64,000 nt of DNA, taken from contig CM076261.1 in NCBI GenBank assembly GCA_038380795.1, positions 34,869,866 to 34,933,865 of the forward strand. The letters are read 5' to 3'. How positions within the stretch are numbered: the stretch's first letter is position 1; each line of letters opens with the position of its first letter. The notes below the pieces were generated by a model. The model was not told the origin of the DNA. It saw nothing but the letters and a program-made list of their open reading frames with translations, and ran no database searches. This document shows, one piece after another, positions 12,615-19,389 of the stretch. The translations under genes were made by a program, and so were the position numbers. This DNA comes from Pyrocephalus nanus. Its lineage: Eukaryota; Chordata; Aves; Passeriformes; Tyrannidae.

Positions 12615-12643
12615 ATTCTATGATTCTATGACTCTATGACTCT
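12615..12643 (+). repeat. CR1 terminal octamer tail
   Basis: Two ATTCTATG units, one ACTCTATG and a partial ACTCT, 29 bp in all. This is the characteristic CR1 3' terminus and fixes both the element's orientation (+) and its right boundary. Confidence 0.92.
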
Positions 12644-12712
12644 GAGGGACTGTGAGGCACACAGGGCGAGAAGGGTGCCCTGAAGAATCACCGGGAAGCC
12701 ATGAGGGTGCGC
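12644..12712 (+). repeat. Minisatellite segment resumed after the insertion
   Basis: GGACTGTGAGG, ACACAGGG, ACCGGGAAGCCATGAGGGTG and CGCTGAGGGAGA follow 5431-5505 base for base with few changes. It therefore continues the segment cut off at 5672 rather than starting a new repeat. Confidence 0.8.
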
Positions 12713-13022
12713 TGAGGGAGATGAGACGGGGCAGGGGCGGGGCGGTGGCTGCTGTGCCTCTTCTGCGCTGCTTTTCCCACCCTGCCGAGGGGCGAGGTTT
12801 TCCGCCACTCCCCTCAGCCTCCTCAGGCACGCAGTCCCTCTCCTGCTGCGCTCTGGTCCGTGAGGCGGGTGCAGGCGAAAGGCGCTTTGCAAAGGTCCTG
12901 AGGTGGTGCTGGAGTCGCCCTCGGGCAGATTTCAGGTTGTTACACAGGTATTAAGCATTAAGTGGCGTCACAGGGGCAGAGCAGGGTGTTTGGGTGAAGT
13001 TCGTGAGGGAAAATGTTTTTGA
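12713..13022 (+). repeat. Repeat-family module Y, copy 2 (GC-box bearing)
   Basis: Full-length match to 4379-4683, including the GC box GGGGCGGGGC at 12734-12743, GGAGTCGCCCTCGGGCAGAT near 12910 and the TTACACAGGTATTAAGCATT stretch near 12940. Differences are a few substitutions and short indels. It lies about 650 bp upstream of the macrosatellite and is the only CpG-rich, GC-box segment next to the array edge, so a promoter role is possible but unproven. Confidence 0.75.
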
Positions 13023-13157
13023 GCTCCTTGGTGAGGTAACTCGGAGAGAAGAGAGAGAGTTTTCCAGAGGTAAAGCTGAGGGAACTTGAAAAGCACAGCC
13101 ATGGGATGTTTTGAGAGAAGATCTCGAGTAAAGTGTCAGGGACAGACTGAAGAACAT
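13023..13157 (+). repeat. Repeat-family module X, copy 3
   Basis: Runs from CTCCTTGGTGAGGTAACTCG to GGGACAGACTGAAG and matches 4684-4829. Similarity between the two loci ends there. Confidence 0.75.
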
Positions 13158-13371
13158 GCGAAACTTGGGAAAACCTGAGTTACTCACCTTTTTTTTCCAG
13201 GCGACGTTCTGTGCAAAAAAATCTGAGATAATCTCTAGGGGATGTAAATGTAAATTATATTATTTGATGAAATCTCGGAGAAATAGCAGAGTCAGAGAAA
13301 TGAAAATCAGAAGTATCTTAGGAAACACAGTGCATGATACAAATTCTAAAATGTTTCCTCTGCTTTGTTAG
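13158..13371 (+). other. AT-rich transition with two splice-acceptor-like tracts
   Basis: Separates the X/Y family from the macrosatellite. It contains a nine-T pyrimidine tract ending in CCAG at 13200, and TTTCCTCTGCTTTGTTAG ending at 13371; both resemble 3' splice sites. An open frame of 71 codons (13156-13371 +) crosses the area, but the protein is not recognisable. Whether these acceptors are used cannot be told from sequence. Confidence 0.45.
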
Positions 13372-13503
13372 GAGCCCTTGGAGAAGAAACCAGAGGCGGA
13401 GAATGGGCAAGGACCCTCTGGGCAAAGGGACCTCCCTGGCATCCCCGGGGCAGGGATAGCGAAGAGTCCGGGGGGCACCTTCAGGCTGCCCCGGCCGGCT
13501 TAG
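13372..13503 (+). pseudogene. Diverged exon-like segment at the array edge
   Basis: Immediately after the acceptor-like TTTGTTAG, the sequence GAGC..GAGAAGA..CAGAGGC..TGGGCAAG aligns with 15323-15364 inside the repeat unit, which itself follows the acceptor-like CTCGTCAG. About 40 bp of the unit is missing here. From 13409-13414 onward it matches the array almost perfectly. In the frame of exon-like segment B the reading ends at TAG 13457-13459; a second frame ends at 13501-13503. It may be the ancestral single copy or a decayed edge unit. Confidence 0.5.
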
Positions 13504-13708
13504 CGCTGGGCGACCCCCCTGTAAGCAGGGCTGGGTCTTTGTGTTGCTTGTCGTCGGCCTTTTGCCCTCGTGCTCCTGAGGCTGCCCGGAGAGAGGCTGA
13601 AGCACCCTGTAAGCAGGGTGAGAGCCCCCGTCTCCGCACCCGAGGGGGGGAAACGGAGCTCTCCCGACCCCCGGCCCACCCTGTAAGCAGGGCAGGGCTT
13701 TTCCCCTT

Positions 13709-13722
13709 GGCACCTTGGTGCC
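13709..13722. repeat. Perfect 6-bp inverted repeat
   Basis: GGCACC and GGTGCC are separated by TT. Present in every unit at the same offset. Confidence 0.8.
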
Positions 13723-13945
13723 CGCTGGCGGCCCCTGGCCAGAGCGAGGCCCCTGCAGTCGGGGTGCGTCACAGCCTCTGCGCCTTGGCCAGCCGCGAAG
13801 CCCCTCAGCGCGTCGAGGCCCTTCTGGCCCGTGCGCAGCCCGGGGGCGGGTCTGAGGCTCTCCTCTCCTGCTCGACGGCAGACAGGGCTGGCTCCCCCCA
13901 CGTTGGCGCACAGAGCTCGCTCCCCCTTCTGGGACGTTCCCCCCC

Positions 13946-13992
13946 TTTGTGTCTTTGTGTCTTTGTGGGTGTGAGTGAGTGAGCAAGCGAGC
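13946..13992. repeat. (TTTGTGTC)n and (TGAG)n simple repeat in the unit
   Basis: Two TTTGTGTC units and one TTTGTGGG, followed by TGAG/CGAG tetramers. Copy number is identical in all complete units, which is unusual for a microsatellite. Confidence 0.85.
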
Positions 13993-14524
13993 TTGTCCTT
14001 TAGCCCCCGTAGAAACTAGAGAGCAGTGTAGCTTAGACTTCCCAGGAGGGAAAGAGGGGCTCTGTGCAGCAACCGGGGGCTGCCCTGTAAAGCCGCGGGC
14101 GGAGACACGGCCCGGCCTTGCCCCTCGTTCCCGAGGAGGGAGCGAAGCCCCTTAGTGGTGGCGCGGGCACCGTGACCCGGCTGTAGCCAGGGCCTGGGGT
14201 GCGTGCCCGCGCGGCGGGGCTGCCTGTCCTGGCTGGTGACGGGCCAGCGTGGCACGTCCCCCCCGCCCCCCACCCTGTCCTCGGGGCTGGGGCCCTGTAC
14301 CCCCGGCCTTGGGCCGTGTTGGGCCACCCTTGGGAGTGCCGGGCCTCAGGGGGGGCGGCCCCGTAAGTGGGGCTTTGTGCGTCCCCCCTGCTCGGCGGGC
14401 GGTTGGAGGGACCCCCCTGTAATCAGGCGGGTGTCCCGCGGGGTCCCCGGCCTTTCACAGGCGTGGGGCTGGGCGTGTGCCCTCCCTGTCCCCGGGGCTC
14501 ACCTGGAGGCCTTTAGGCCATGAG

Positions 14525-14545
14525 CTCCACTGCCTGGCAGTGGAG
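14525..14545. repeat. Perfect 9-bp hairpin in the unit
   Basis: Arms CTCCACTGC (14525-14533) and GCAGTGGAG (14537-14545) surround CTG. The adjacent GGCC-TTTA-GGCC at 14508-14519 gives two neighbouring hairpins. This is the strongest perfect stem I see in the unit. Confidence 0.85.
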
Positions 14546-14666
14546 TCTCCTTGCCCTTGCTGCGGGGGAAGGCCGAGCTCCGTGGCTCCCTGGGTGGGGA
14601 CCCGCCCGTAAGCGGGGTCTGGGTCTGGGAGCCTTTGTGCTCCCTCGACTGGCAGCCTGTGCGGGG

Positions 14667-14695
14667 CGACCGCCCCGTTAGCGGGGAGCGGGTCG
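14667..14695. repeat. Extended two-part hairpin around a TTAG palindrome
   Basis: The CCCCG-TTAG-CGGGG core (14673-14686) is enclosed by CGACC (14667-14671) and GGTCG (14691-14695), giving a longer stem with a small asymmetric internal loop. Confidence 0.75.
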
Positions 14696-14728
14696 GGTGC
14701 CCCCGGAGCGGAGAGAAGGAGCCTCCGT

Positions 14729-14742
14729 GGGCCCTTGGGCCC
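14729..14742. repeat. GGGCCC-TT-GGGCCC palindrome
   Basis: Perfect 6-bp inverted repeat with a 2-nt centre. GTGCCC/GGGCAC follows at 14770-14790 with a 9-nt loop. Confidence 0.8.
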
Positions 14743-14928
14743 AGGGCCCCCCTGTAAGTCGTGGAGTAAGTGCCCTGGAGTCCCGGGCACTTTGCGGTCC
14801 AGGCAGCGGCTGGAGCCCCCTGTAAGCAGGGCGGCAGCCTCCCTGACCGCTGGTTCGCATGCCCAGCTGCCTTTGCCCAGAGGGCCCGGCTCCCAGCAGC
14901 GGATGGGACCGCGCCGCGCGTCGCTGTG

Positions 14929-15159
14929 GTGAGTCAAAGTGCCGTTTGGAGGGTTTTGGGGGCGGGGTGGCCTGTGGGGGGGGCGGCTGGTGGCTTGGGG
15001 ATGTGCCTCTGGGGGTGCATGCCGGGGCCCGGTTTCCCTCCCGGGGAGGAGCTGGGGGTTGTGGGGCCCAAGTGCGTCCTCCTGCCTTGGCGGAAGCCGT
15101 CGCAGAAGAGAGCCAGAGGCATGGATGGCGTGGGACGGCGGCGCCGCCGTGGGAAGCCG
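14929..15159 (+). repeat. Internal duplication, copy A
   Basis: Begins at the donor-like GTGAGT and contains GGTGGCTTGG, GTCCTCCTGCCT and an arginine-rich exon-like end. It aligns with copy B (15160 onward) at an offset of 229-237 bp with small indels. Shared landmarks in order are the GTGAG donor, G-rich tract, TGGCTTGG, pyrimidine tract, GTCCTCCTGCCT, CAGAGGCA and GGCGTGGG. Confidence 0.7.
14951..14983 (+). other. G-run cluster with G-quadruplex potential
   Basis: Four G runs (GGG, GGGGG, GGGG and GGGGGGGG) with spacers of 4, 1 and 8 nt on the + strand, in a tract that stays G-rich to about 15240. Conserved in every unit; unit 3 has one G replaced by C at 18945. The 8-nt loop slightly exceeds the usual 7-nt search rule. 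Confidence 0.6.
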
Positions 15160-15405
15160 GTGAGGGGAGGCAAGCTGAACTTGGGGGGTGGTGCGGAGAT
15201 GTGGGGGTCCCGCGGGTGGGCAGGTGGTGGCTTGGACAGCTGCCTCTGGGTCCTAGCTTCCTTTCCTTCAGCGGAAGGAGTTGGAGCTCCTCAGTGCCAA
15301 CTGTGTCCTCCTGCCTCGTCAGGAGCTGTGTCGAGAAGACAGCAGAGGCACCGGCGTGGGCAAGAAGAGCGGCGGCTTGGAGCTGAAGAGGGGGCGCGAG
15401 AAGGG
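15160..15405 (+). repeat. Internal duplication, copy B
   Basis: Same order of landmarks as copy A, beginning at the donor-like GTGAGG. It has a better pyrimidine tract, ending in TTCCTTTCCTTCAG at 15271. Its end is the segment that reappears in diverged form at the array edge (13372). Confidence 0.7.
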
Positions 15406-17397
15406 CCCTCTGGGCAAAGGGACCTCCCTGGCATCCCCGGGGCAGGGATAGCGAAGAGTCCGGGGGGCACCTTCAGGCTGCCCCGGCCGGCTTAGCGCTG
15501 GGCGACCCCCCTGTAAGCAGGGCTGGGTCTTTGTGTTGCTTGTCGTCGGCCTTTTGCCCTCGTGCTCCTGAGGCTGCCCGGAGAGAGGCTGAAGCACCCT
15601 GTAAGCAGGGTGAGAGCCCCCGTCTCCGCACCCGAGGGGGGGAAACGGAGCTCTCCCGACCCCCGGCCCACCCTGTAAGCAGGGCAGGGCTTTTCCCCTT
15701 GGCACCTTGGTGCCCGCTGGCGGCCCCTGGCCAGAGCGAGGCCCCTGCAGTCGGGGTGCGTCACAGCCTCTGCGCCTTGGCCAGCCGCGAAGCCCCTCAG
15801 CGCGTCGAGGCCCTTCTGGCCCGTGCGCAGCCCGGGGGCGGGTCTGAGGCTCTCCTCTCCTGCTCGACGGCAGACAGGGCTGGCTCCCCCCACGTTGGCG
15901 CACAGAGCTCGCTCCCCCTTCTGGGACGTTCCCCCCCTTTGTGTCTTTGTGTCTTTGTGGGTGTGAGTGAGTGAGCAAGCGAGCTTGTCCTTTAGCCCCC
16001 GTAGAAACTAGAGAGCAGTGTAGCTTAGACTTCCCAGGAGGGAAAGAGGGGCTCTGTGCAGCAACCGGGGGCTGCCCTGTAAAGCCGCGGGCGGAGACAC
16101 GGCCCGGCCTTGCCCCTCGTTCCCGAGGAGGGAGCGAAGCCCCTTAGTGGTGGCGCGGGCACCGTGACCCGGCTGTAGCCAGGGCCTGGGGTGCGTGCCC
16201 GCGCGGCGGGGCTGCCTGTCCTGGCTGGTGACGGGCCAGCGTGGCACGTCCCCCCCGCCCCCCACCCCGTCCTCGGGGCTGGGGCCCTGTCCCCCCGGCC
16301 TTGGGCCGTGTTGGGCCACCCTTGGGAGTGCCGGGCCTCAGGGGGGGCGGCCCCGTAAGTGGGGCTTTGTGCGTCCCCCCTGCTCGGCGGGCGGTTGGAG
16401 GGACCCCCCTGTAATCAGGCGGGTGTCCCGCGGGGTCCCCGGCCTTTCACAGGCGTGGGGCTGGGCGTGTGCCCTCCCTGTCCCCGGGGCTCACCTGGAG
16501 GCCTTTAGGCCATGAGCTCCACTGCCTGGCAGTGGAGTCTCCTTGCCCTTGCTGCGGGGGAAGGCCGAGCTCCGTGGCTCCCTGGGTGGGGACCCGCCCG
16601 TAAGCGGGGTCTGGGTCTGGGAGCCTTTGTGCTCCCTCGACTGGCAGCCTGTGCGGGGCGACCGCCCCGTTAGCGGGGAGCGGGTCGGGTGCCCCCGGAG
16701 CGGAGAGAAGGAGCCTCCGTGGGCCCTTGGGCCCAGGGCCCCCCTGTAAGTCGTGGAGTAAGTGCCCTGGAGTCCCGGGCACTTTGCGGTCCAGGCAGCG
16801 GCTGGAGCCCCCTGTAAGCAGGGCGGCAGCCTCCCTGACCGCTGGTTCGCATGCCCAGCTGCCTTTGCCCAGAGGGCCCGGCTCCCAGCAGCGGATGGGA
16901 CCGCGCCGCGCGTCGCTGTGGTGAGTCAAAGTGCCGTTTGGAGGGTTTTGGGGGCGGGGTGGCCTGTGGGGGGGGCGGCTGGTGGCTTGGGGATGTGCCT
17001 CTGGGGGTGCATGCCGGGGCCCGGTTTCCCTCCCGGGGAGGAGCTGGGGGTTGTGGGGCCCAAGTGCGTCCTCCTGCCTTGGCGGAAGCCGTCGCAGAAG
17101 AGAGCCAGAGGCATGGATGGCGTGGGACGGCGGCGCCGCCGTGGGAAGCCGGTGAGGGGAGGCAAGCTGAACTTGGGGGGTGGTGCGGAGATGTGGGGGT
17201 CCCGCGGGTGGGCAGGTGGTGGCTTGGACAGCTGCCTCTGGGTCCTAGCTTCCTTTCCTTCAGCGGAAGGAGTTGGAGCTCCTCAGTGCCAACTGTGTCC
17301 TCCTGCCTTGTCAGGAGCTGTGTCGAGAAGACAGCAGAGGCACCGGCGTGGGCAAGAAGAGCGGCGGCTTGGAGCTGAAGAGGGGGCGCGAGAAGGG
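15406..17397. repeat. Macrosatellite unit 2
   Basis: M1 is G. A private C-to-T change at 17309 lies in the acceptor-like CTCGTCAG, a CpG transition that leaves the AG intact. Confidence 0.95.
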
Positions 17398-19389
17398 CCC
17401 TCTGGGCAAAGGGACCTCCCTGGCATCCCCGGGGCAGGGATAGCGAAGAGTCCGGGGGGCACCTTCAGGCTGCCCCGGCCGGCTTAGCGCTGGGCGACCC
17501 CCCTGTAAGCAGGGCTGGGTCTTTGTGTTGCTTGTCGTCGGCCTTTTGCCCTCGTGCTCCTGAGGCTGCCCGGAGAGAGGCTGAAGCACCCTGTAAGCAG
17601 GGTGAGAGCCCCCGTCTCCGCACCCGAGGGGGGGAAACGGAGCTCTCCCGACCCCCGGCCCACCCTGTAAGCAGGGCAGGGCTTTTCCCCTTGGCACCTT
17701 GGTGCCCGCTGGCGGCCCCTGGCCAGAGCGAGGCCCCTGCAGTCGGGGTGCGTCACAGCCTCTGCGCCTTGGCCAGCCGCGAAGCCCCTCAGCGCGTCGA
17801 GGCCCTTCTGGCCCGTGCGCAGCCCGGGGGCGGGTCTGAGGCTCTCCTCTCCTGCTCGACGGCAGACAGGGCTGGCTCCCCCCACGTTGGCGCACAGAGC
17901 TCGCTCCCCCTTCTGGGACGTTCCCCCCCTTTGTGTCTTTGTGTCTTTGTGGGTGTGAGTGAGTGAGCAAGCGAGCTTGTCCTTTAGCCCCCGTAGAAAC
18001 TAGAGAGCAGTGTAGCTTAGACTTCCCAGGAGGGAAAGAGGGGCTCTGTGCAGCAACCGGGGGCTGCCCTGTAAAGCCGCGGGCGGAGACACGGCCCGGC
18101 CTTGCCCCTCGTTCCCGAGGAGGGAGCGAAGCCCCTTAGTGGTGGCGCGGGCACCGTGACCCGGCTGTAGCCAGGGCCTGGGGTGCGTGCCCGCGCGGCG
18201 GGGCTGCCTGTCCTGGCTGGTGACGGGCCAGCGTGGCACGTCCCCCCCGCCCCCCACCCCGTCCTCGGGGCTGGGGCCCTGTCCCCCCGGCCTTGGGCCG
18301 TGTTAGGCCACCCTTGGGAGTGCCGGGCCTCAGGGGGGGCGGCCCCGTAAGTGGGGCTTTGTGCGTCCCCCCTGCTCGGCGGGCGGTTGGAGGGACCCCC
18401 CTGTAATCAGGCGGGTGTCCCGCGGGGTCCCCGGCCTTTCACAGGCGTGGGGCTGGGCGTGTGCCCTCCCTGTCCCCGGGGCTCACCTGGAGGCCTTTAG
18501 GCCATGAGCTCCACTGCCTGGCAGTGGAGTCTCCTTGCCCTTGCTGCGGGGGAAGGCCGAGCTCCGTGGCTCCCTGGGTGGGGACCCGCCCGTAAGCGGG
18601 GTCTGGGTCTGGGAGCCTTTGTGCTCCCTCGACTGGCAGCCTGTGCGGGGCGACCGCCCCGTTAGCGGGGAGCGGGTCGGGTGCCCCCGGAGCGGAGAGA
18701 AGGAGCCTCCGTGGGCCCTTGGGCCCAGGGCCCCCCTGTAAGTCGTGGAGTAAGTGCCCTGGAGTCCCGGGCACTTTGCGGTCCAGGCAGCGGCTGGAGC
18801 CCCCTGTAAGCAGGGCGGCAGCCTCCCTGACCGCTGGTTCGCATGCCCAGCTGCCTTTGCCCAGAGGGCCCGGCTCCCAGCAGCGGATGGGACCGCGCCG
18901 CGCATCGCTGTGGTGAGTCAAAGTGCCGTTTGGAGGGTTTTGGGCGCGGGGTGGCCTGTGGGGGGGGCGGCTGGTGGCTTGGGGATGTGCCTCTGGGGGT
19001 GCATGCCGGGGCCCGGTTTCCCTCCCGGGGAGGAGCTGGGGGTTGTGGGGCCCAAGTGCGTCCTCCTGCCTTGGCGGAAGCCGTCGCAGAAGAGAGCCAG
19101 AGGCATGGATGGCGTGGGACGGCGGCGCCGCCGTGGGAAGCCGGTGAGGGGAGGCAAGCTGAACTTGGGGGGTGGTGCGGAGATGTGGGGGTCCCGCGGG
19201 TGGGCAGGTGGTGGCTTGGACAGCTGCCTCTGGGTCCTAGCTTCCTTTCCTTCAGCGGAAGGAGTTGGAGCTCCTCAGTGCCAACTGTGTCCTCCTGCCT
19301 CGTCAGGAGCTGTGTCGAGAAGACAGCAGAGGCACCGGCGTGGGCAAGAAGAGCGGCGGCTTGGAGCTGAAGAGGGGGCGCGAGAAGGG
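17398..19389. repeat. Macrosatellite unit 3
   Basis: M1 is A (18305), the first of the every-third-unit A copies. Private changes are A at 18904 and C at 18945; the latter interrupts the run of five G downstream of the first donor-like site. Confidence 0.95.

Larger units (their letters stand above)
5673..12643 (+). mobile_element. About 7-kb insertion ending in a CR1 3' tail (inferred)
   Basis: Seen: the minisatellite breaks at 5672 and resumes in register at 12647, and CTGAG stands on both sides (5668-5672 and 12642-12646). The rightmost 390 bp is a + strand CR1 with its terminal octamer tail exactly at the junction. Known: CR1 inserts by target-primed reverse transcription, so the 3' end is preserved and the 5' end truncated. 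Inferred: the whole 7 kb may be one reverse-transcribed RNA that began in other DNA and ran into a short CR1, that is, a 5' transduction. The alternative is a truncated CR1 inserted independently at the edge of an older insertion or rearrangement. Confidence 0.5.
12254..12643 (+). mobile_element. CR1 LINE, 5'-truncated 3' end
   Basis: Seen: the conserved CR1 region from CTGGAGAAGAGAAGGC (12269) through the ORF2 stop at 12551-12553, then a short 3' UTR with TTGGACTCGATGATCTTGG, and a terminal octamer array. Known: CR1 is the dominant LINE of bird genomes; most copies are 5'-truncated to a few hundred bp and end in ATTCTATG-type octamers rather than poly-A. It cannot move by itself because the reverse transcriptase and endonuclease domains are missing. 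The 5' limit is uncertain by about 15 bp. Confidence 0.95.
13517..14831. repeat. Cluster of TAAG-loop palindromes within the unit
   Basis: Shown for unit 1 and repeated every 1992 bp. Perfect stems with a 4-nt centre lie at 13517-13530 (CCCTG/CAGGG), 13603-13620 (CACCCTG/CAGGGTG), 13679-13692, 14416-14427 (CCTG/CAGG, loop TAAT), 14605-14616 (CCCG/CGGG), 14673-14686 (CCCCG/CGGGG, loop TTAG) and 14818-14831. The stem at 14358-14373 is GCCCCG/TGGGGC with a G-T pair at the loop. Degenerate copies are at 14083 and 14750. Spacing is often 57-88 bp, suggesting descent from a roughly 70-bp minisatellite. The centre also reads as a 5' splice-site-like GTAAG on + and an acceptor-like CTTACAGG on -. Confidence 0.85.
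13414..15405. repeat. Macrosatellite unit 1 (array-edge unit)
   Basis: Complete unit at the left edge, yet as well matched as interior units. Private changes noticed: T at 14276 and A at 14299. It carries G at variant site M1 (14321). It is used as the reference for the internal features listed below. Confidence 0.95.
14881..15451 (+). other. Exon/intron-like structure in the unit (hypothetical)
   Basis: Three segments keep one reading phase if two short G-rich stretches are treated as introns. These are 14881-14928 (after TTTGCCCAG, before GTGAGT), 15049-15159 (after CCGGGGAG, before GTGAGG) and 15272-15451 (after TTCCTTCAG, ending in TAG 15449-15451). A second acceptor at 15322 is in the same phase. 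The second and third segments give related peptides (CVLLPWRKP and CVLLPRQEL). The implied introns are 120 and 112 nt. Against coding: no in-frame ATG in the first segment, a TGA in units 6, 8, 9 and 11, and no recognisable domain. Spliced non-coding RNA, or a relic of an amplified exon, are equally possible. Confidence 0.35.

Noticed and set aside
14455..14937. 160-codon minus-strand and 175-codon + strand (14859-15386) frames
   Set aside because: Mutually overlapping chance frames in stop-poor GC-rich DNA; they change ends with single private substitutions (units 8, 14 and 18).
14770..15495. 241-codon + strand frame repeated in every unit
   Set aside because: It starts at GTG directly after a TAA, has no initiating ATG, reads through both intron-like tracts and is rich in G, R and P as expected from GC-rich DNA. 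It recurs only because the unit recurs and its length is a multiple of 3.
15319..15978. 219-codon minus-strand frame repeated in every unit
   Set aside because: Low-complexity P/R/G-rich translation. The palindromes are read in different frames within it, so the peptide is not the conserved layer. No domain is recognised.
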